In this document: positions 6,330-9,216 of the stretch, in pieces
Position numbering within the stretch: position 1 is the first letter of the stretch
How the letters are laid out: each line of letters opens with the position of its first letter
Source: Desulfovibrio sp. UBA4079
GTDB taxonomy: Bacteria; Desulfobacterota; Desulfovibrionia; Desulfovibrionales; Desulfovibrionaceae
Length of the DNA: 9,216 bases
Assembly (NCBI GenBank): GCA_002382645.1
Contig: DFYP01000089.1
Span: 6,997 to 16,212, forward strand
Reading direction: 5' to 3'
Made by a program: the position numbers and the translations under genes
Notes under the pieces: generated by a model
The model's database searches: none
What the model saw: the letters and a program-made list of their open reading frames with translations, nothing else
Told to the model about the DNA's origin: nothing

Positions 6330-7259
6330 CTACTCCGCGGGCTTGCGGGTCAGATAGAGGAACAACAGGGCCATGCGCACGGCCACGCCCGCGGCCACCT
6401 GGTCCAGGATGACGCTGCGGCCCGAATCGGCCAGGGCCGAGGCGATCTCCACGCCCCGGTTGATCGGCCCGGGGTGCAGGACCAGGGCCTCGGAGGCGGC
6501 CAGGGCCATGTGCCGCTCGCCCAGGCCGTAGGTCCGGGCGTACTCGCGCAGGTCCGGCAGGAGTCCGGCCTGCATGCGCTCCAGCTGGAGCCGCAGGCAC
6601 ATGACCGCGTCCGCGCCGCGCACGGCCTTGGGCAGGTCCGAGAAGACCTCGGCCTCCCAGTCTTCCACCCCGGGAGGCAGGAGCGTGCGGGGGCCGCAGA
6701 GCCGCACCCGCGCGCCCAGGAGGTTCAGGAGCAGGACGTTGGAGCGGGCCACCCGGCTGTGGGCGATGTCGCCCAGGATGAGCACCGTGCGGCCCTTGAG
6801 GTCGCCCCAGCGCTGGGCCAGGGTGAAGGCGTCCAGCAAGGCCTGGGTGGGATGGGCGTGGCGGCCGTCGCCGGCGTTGATCACGCTGCACTCCAGGCGC
6901 TCGGCCAGGAACTGCGCGGCTCCGCTGGAGGAGTGCCGGATGACGATGGCGTCCGGGTTCATGGCCTGGAGGGTCAGGGCCGTGTCCTTGAGGCTCTCGC
7001 CCTTGGACAGGCTGGAGCCGCTCTTGGCCAGGGCGAAGGTGTCGGCCGAGAGCCGCTTGCCGGCCACGTCGAAGGAGGTCTTGGTGCGCGTGCTCGGCTC
7101 GGCGAAGAACAGCACCACGCTACGGCCCTTCAAGGTGGGCACCTTTTTCACGGGCCGGGAGTTGATCTCCTGGAAGTAGCGGGCCGTGTCTAGGACGAAG
7201 CGGGCCTCGTCCAGGGAGAGCTGGGACACGTCCAAAAGATCCTTGTGCCGCCACTGCAT
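6330..7259 (-). CDS. pyrB: Aspartate carbamoyltransferase catalytic subunit
   Basis: PyrB joins carbamoyl phosphate and aspartate, the committed step of pyrimidine synthesis. The 309 residues match a catalytic chain. Carbamoyl-phosphate binding motif PSTRTKTSF (55-63) is present with K60 where E. coli has Arg. SLSKGES (84-90) supplies the mobile-loop serine and lysine (K86), R108 lies in VIRH, and HPTQ (136-139) and LHPGPINRG (261-269) complete the active site. No pyrI regulatory subunit is in the window. The ATG at 7259 gives a normal N-terminus (MQWRHKDLLDV), and the upstream amidohydrolase stop is 3 nt away, so its Shine-Dalgarno GGGAGC lies at the end of that gene. An intrinsic-terminator-like hairpin within the upstream gene may limit its transcription. 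Confidence 0.96.
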   Translation of the reverse strand: MQWRHKDLLDVSQLSLDEARFVLDTARYFQEINSRPVKKVPTLKGRSVVLFFAEPSTRTKTSFDVAGKRLSADTFALAKSGSSLSKGESLKDTALTLQAMNPDAIVIRHSSSGAAQFLAERLECSVINAGDGRHAHPTQALLDAFTLAQRWGDLKGRTVLILGDIAHSRVARSNVLLLNLLGARVRLCGPRTLLPPGVEDWEAEVFSDLPKAVRGADAVMCLRLQLERMQAGLLPDLREYARTYGLGERHMALAASEALVLHPGPINRGVEIASALADSGRSVILDQVAAGVAVRMALLFLYLTRKPAE

Positions 7260-7262
7260 AGG

Positions 7263-8408
7263 CTACGCTCCCTTGCGCGGGCCGTGGGGCCTGCGCGTCA
7301 ACGCTTCGATATCCCCGGGCACCACGCTGAAACGGGCGGCCTTGCCCGGCTCCAGCGTGCCCAGGAGGTGGTCCATCTTGAGGGCCCGGGCCGGATGCAC
7401 GGTGAGCATGGCCAACACATCCTCCAGGCCGAGTTCGCCCTGGAAGCGCGCCAGGAGATAGCGGGCCTCGTTCCAGGGGTTCAGGTCGCGGTTGGAGGCC
7501 AGGCTGTCCGTGCCCAGGCAGAGCGGAATCCCGGCCGCCAGCAGGCGTTCCCAGGGGGCCCGGCCGCCGGTGATGAAGGCGTTGGAGCGCGGGCAGAGGC
7601 AGACGAAGGTCCCGGAATCGGCCAGCAGGCGGATGTCCTCGTCGTCCAGGCGCACACAGTGCACGGCCAGGGTGCCGGGGCCCAGGAGGCCCAGGGCCGC
7701 GGCCCGGGCCACCGGACTGACCCCCGGCGAGACGTAGTTCCTGAGCCGCCCCCGCTGGCGCAGCAGGCTAAGGAACATGGAGTCCCCGCCGCGCACCACG
7801 GCCTCTTCCTCGGCGTGCTCGGCCAGGTGCAGGGAGAACGGCAGGTTCCGGGCCTCGGTGGCGGCCTTGGCCGCTCGGAGCACCGGCTCGTCGGTGGTGT
7901 ACAGGCTGTGCCCGGCCAGGGAGCGCAGGCCGCGGGGTCCGGCCCCGGCCGGAGACGGCGGGGCGCCGTCGCCGATGGTCTCCAGGAAGGACACAAAAAA
8001 AAGGCCGGAATCTTCGAGAATCCCGGCCATTCTGGCTGCGTTGCGGGTGGATATGTCCGCCACGAGCCCCACGCCCCAGGCTTTGAGCCCGGCCAGTTCC
8101 TCGCGGACGCGGGCCTCGTCGGGTTCGTACAGGGGCAGGCTCAGGAGGTGTTCCACCCAGCCCAGGAAGCCCTCCCCCTCGCGGGTCTTGCCGCCCAGGT
8201 GGCTGAGCTCCAGGTGGGTGTGGGCGTTGACCACGGCCGGGGCCAGGGTCGCGTCCCCCAGGTCGCGCACCGGGCCCTCGAAGCCCGGGCCCAGATCGGA
8301 AAAGGGGCCCACCGCCAGGACGGTCTCCCCGTCGTGGATCAGGGCCGCGTCCTCAAGGACCGGTCCGGTCATGGTGGCGGCCCGCGCCGCCCGGATCATC
8401 TCGCGCAC
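7263..8408 (-). CDS. Amidohydrolase, probable aminodeoxyfutalosine deaminase-like
   Basis: The 381-residue protein belongs to the ATZ/TRZ (cytosine deaminase-like) branch of metal-dependent amidohydrolases. A small N-terminal beta-domain leads to the barrel with NAHTHLELS (61-69; metal ligands H63 and H65), HLAEHAEE (194-201; H194 with catalytic E197), LAVHC (H250) and GTDSLASN (299-306; D301), a complete mononuclear deaminase site. The GHSLYTTD segment (166-173) recalls aminodeoxyfutalosine deaminases of the futalosine route to menaquinone. S-adenosylhomocysteine or another nucleoside deaminase is the alternative; the substrate is not proven. The start is GTG at 8408 or ATG at 8399; both lack a strong ribosome-binding site. 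It lies 4 nt after the lipoprotein gene and 3 nt before pyrB. Codons near 8002-7995 are unusually T-rich. Confidence 0.88.
   Translation of the reverse strand: MREMIRAARAATMTGPVLEDAALIHDGETVLAVGPFSDLGPGFEGPVRDLGDATLAPAVVNAHTHLELSHLGGKTREGEGFLGWVEHLLSLPLYEPDEARVREELAGLKAWGVGLVADISTRNAARMAGILEDSGLFFVSFLETIGDGAPPSPAGAGPRGLRSLAGHSLYTTDEPVLRAAKAATEARNLPFSLHLAEHAEEEAVVRGGDSMFLSLLRQRGRLRNYVSPGVSPVARAAALGLLGPGTLAVHCVRLDDEDIRLLADSGTFVCLCPRSNAFITGGRAPWERLLAAGIPLCLGTDSLASNRDLNPWNEARYLLARFQGELGLEDVLAMLTVHPARALKMDHLLGTLEPGKAARFSVVPGDIEALTRRPHGPRKGA
7995..8028 (-). terminator. Intragenic intrinsic-terminator-like structure
   Basis: Inside the amidohydrolase gene the minus strand reads GGCCGGGATT, a 6-nt loop CTCGAA, GATTCCGGCC, then eight T. 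The stem has 10 pairs, two of them G-U, and the U-tract follows directly, which is the canonical intrinsic terminator layout. The U8 is made by CTT TTT TTT coding L-F-F, against the local preference for C- and G-ending codons. It lies about 736 nt upstream of the pyrB start, in the sense orientation. Confidence 0.6.
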
Positions 8409-8412
8409 GTGC

Positions 8413-8766
8413 CTACTTGGCGGGGTTGGGGTTCTCGTAAAAGACGTAGGTGGCGAACTCGCTCACCTCGAAATAGACTTTCTTCTCGTCCGGGTCGGCC
8501 ACCCCGTTCAGGTTCACGTCCAGCACACCGTAGCCGAAGCGGTAGGCCCGGGCCTCCCCGCCCTTGCCCGTGGCCTCGGCCGTGGAGAGCTTGTCGATCT
8601 TGAGGAAGCGCTTGGCCACGGCGTTGCCGGCATAGACCTCGAGCACGCCGTCCACACCGGTCCAGTTCTGGAGGCCCCGGGTGATCTTGTTCTGGGTTTC
8701 CTGGGTACAGGCGGTAATGCTGGCGGCTGCGATCAAGGCGGCGAAAAGCAAGACGATTTTCTTCAT
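8413..8766 (-). CDS. Small lipoprotein with EF-hand-like loop
   Basis: The 117-residue product begins MKKIVLLFAALIAAASITAC, a lipoprotein signal peptide with lipobox I-T-A-C and lipidated C20. Threonine at +2 favours the outer membrane under the Lol rule (inference). The mature part of about 97 residues looks mainly beta and I do not recognise a family. It contains DVNLNGVADPDE (83-94), which fits the 12-position EF-hand loop at positions 1, 3, 5, 6, 9 and 12 (D83, N85, N87, G88, D91, E94), but the flanks look like strands, so it may be a dockerin- or thrombospondin-type loop. I chose the ATG at 8766 because the signal peptide begins there; the frame runs open to 8943 but the extra part has no coding character. 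GAGGAA lies upstream. It is 4 nt from the amidohydrolase gene and probably opens that operon. Confidence 0.82.
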   Translation of the reverse strand: MKKIVLLFAALIAAASITACTQETQNKITRGLQNWTGVDGVLEVYAGNAVAKRFLKIDKLSTAEATGKGGEARAYRFGYGVLDVNLNGVADPDEKKVYFEVSEFATYVFYENPNPAK

Positions 8767-8804
8767 TCCAGGGTTTCCTCGGCGGCTCGCGCCGTGTTTT
8801 ATTG

Positions 8805-8833
8805 ATGTTACACTTTTTTCCCACGGATGAAAA
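8805..8833 (-). promoter_or_regulatory. Weak candidate promoter of the lipoprotein-pyr operon
   Basis: TTTTCA (8828-8833) and TAACAT (8805-8810) are spaced by 17 nt on the minus strand, each matching 4 of 6 consensus bases, in an AT-rich patch of the 85-nt gap. Initiation near 8798 would leave a leader of about 32 nt. No convincing terminator for the upstream gene is seen in this gap, so read-through is also possible. Confidence 0.3.
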
Positions 8834-8851
8834 GGCGAACCAGGGCGCATT

Positions 8852-9216
8852 TCACACCAGGCGGAAGAAACCGTCCCCAGAGGCCGTGACCCGCTCCCTG
8901 GGCAGGCCCAGCCGGGCGTAAGCCCGCTCCAGGCAGCCGCCATGGCCCCAGAATTCGCCCTGGCTGCCCACCGGCACTTCCAGGCCTTGCGGCCTGCGGC
9001 CCAGGCGGACGATCTGCCGCCGCAAACAATCCAGCAAGGCCAGGGAGCGGGCCTGCTGGCCCTGGGCCGGATGCGCGGGCCCGGCCAGGACGCGGCCGGA
9101 CAGCCCGGGCTCCGGGGCCAGGCCCAGGCGGATCACCGGCACGCCTGCGCGCCAGAGCCGGGTCAGGGCCAGGGACAGCTCGGTCCTGGCCCGGGCCGCG
9201 CTCCAGGGCGCGTAGC
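8852..9216 (-). CDS. Radical SAM protein, Elp3-like, C-terminal part (cut by window edge)
   Basis: The frame is open to the right edge, so only the last 120 or so residues are visible; no start codon is within the window. The visible part reads YAPWS, then LTRLWRAGVPVIRLGLAPEPGL, then VLAGPAHPA. This resembles the C-terminal region of Elp3-like radical SAM proteins, where a Y-PW motif, VIRIGL and AGP-HPA follow the barrel; this is from memory of the family, not a search. The cluster cysteines would lie outside the window. A later in-frame GTG (9142) is internal because coding character continues upstream of it. The remaining tail (LPRERVTASGDGFFRLV) is unremarkable. It ends 85 nt before the lipoprotein gene. 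A different radical SAM subfamily is possible. Confidence 0.6.
   Translation of the reverse strand, partial: YAPWSAARARTELSLALTRLWRAGVPVIRLGLAPEPGLSGRVLAGPAHPAQGQQARSLALLDCLRRQIVRLGRRPQGLEVPVGSQGEFWGHGGCLERAYARLGLPRERVTASGDGFFRLV

Noticed and set aside
6322..6891. N-terminal extension of the pyrC frame by 190 residues
   Set aside because: The extension overlaps pyrB, is R/G/P/A-rich shadow sequence, and the ATG at 6321 has a good Shine-Dalgarno and a family-typical N-terminus.
8852..9142. A 96-residue gene starting at the GTG at 9142
   Set aside because: The frame stays open and family-like (Y-PW motif) to the window edge, so this GTG is internal to a larger gene.

Overview
The window looks like a chromosomal segment of a GC-rich deltaproteobacterium, most likely Desulfovibrio-like. 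That placement is inferred from the gene families and their arrangement (long-form hisG next to hisI, an STRTK-type pyrB followed by an intact pyrC, a futalosine-type amidohydrolase) plus strong GC bias at third codon positions. It was not tested by any search. All ten genes I support lie on the minus strand, so transcription runs from high to low coordinates. I see no mobile element, CRISPR array, tRNA or rRNA.

In transcription order: (1) 9216-8852, the C-terminal part of a radical SAM protein that resembles Elp3-like family members, cut by the right edge. (2) 8766-8413, a small lipoprotein with an EF-hand-like loop. (3) 8408-7263, an amidohydrolase close to aminodeoxyfutalosine deaminases. 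(4) 7259-6330, pyrB. (5) 6321-5050, pyrC. Genes 2 to 5 are separated by 3 to 8 nt and look like one operon making dihydroorotate for pyrimidines. (6) 4981-3650, a protein with the overall shape of a CCA-adding enzyme, a degenerate nucleotidyltransferase site and an intact HD domain. (7) 3616-2573, rlmN. (8) 2479-2102, a stand-alone Rossmann-fold protein. (9) 2100-1726, hisI, and (10) 1726-845, hisG, which overlap by one base. A strong terminator at 791-842 closes the run. After a 314-nt intergenic stretch holding that terminator and promoter-like elements comes the last gene (530-36), a membrane-anchored 3D-domain protein.

The metabolic theme is nucleotide and amino-acid precursors: pyrimidine steps 2 and 3 (PyrB, PyrC) and histidine steps 1 and 3 (HisG, HisI), with two RNA-related proteins between them (RlmN and the HD/CCA-like protein).

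The most interesting signals are non-coding or recoding-like. There is a textbook intrinsic terminator (10-bp stem plus U8) inside the amidohydrolase coding sequence upstream of pyrBC. There is an in-frame A AAA AAG slippery heptamer with a downstream stem-loop at the very end of pyrC. Paired G8 and G7 tracts form the ribosome-binding region of the Rossmann gene. A sigma54-like promoter, with a palindrome about 110-140 bp upstream of its predicted start, sits before the 3D-domain gene. None of these has been tested beyond reading the sequence.
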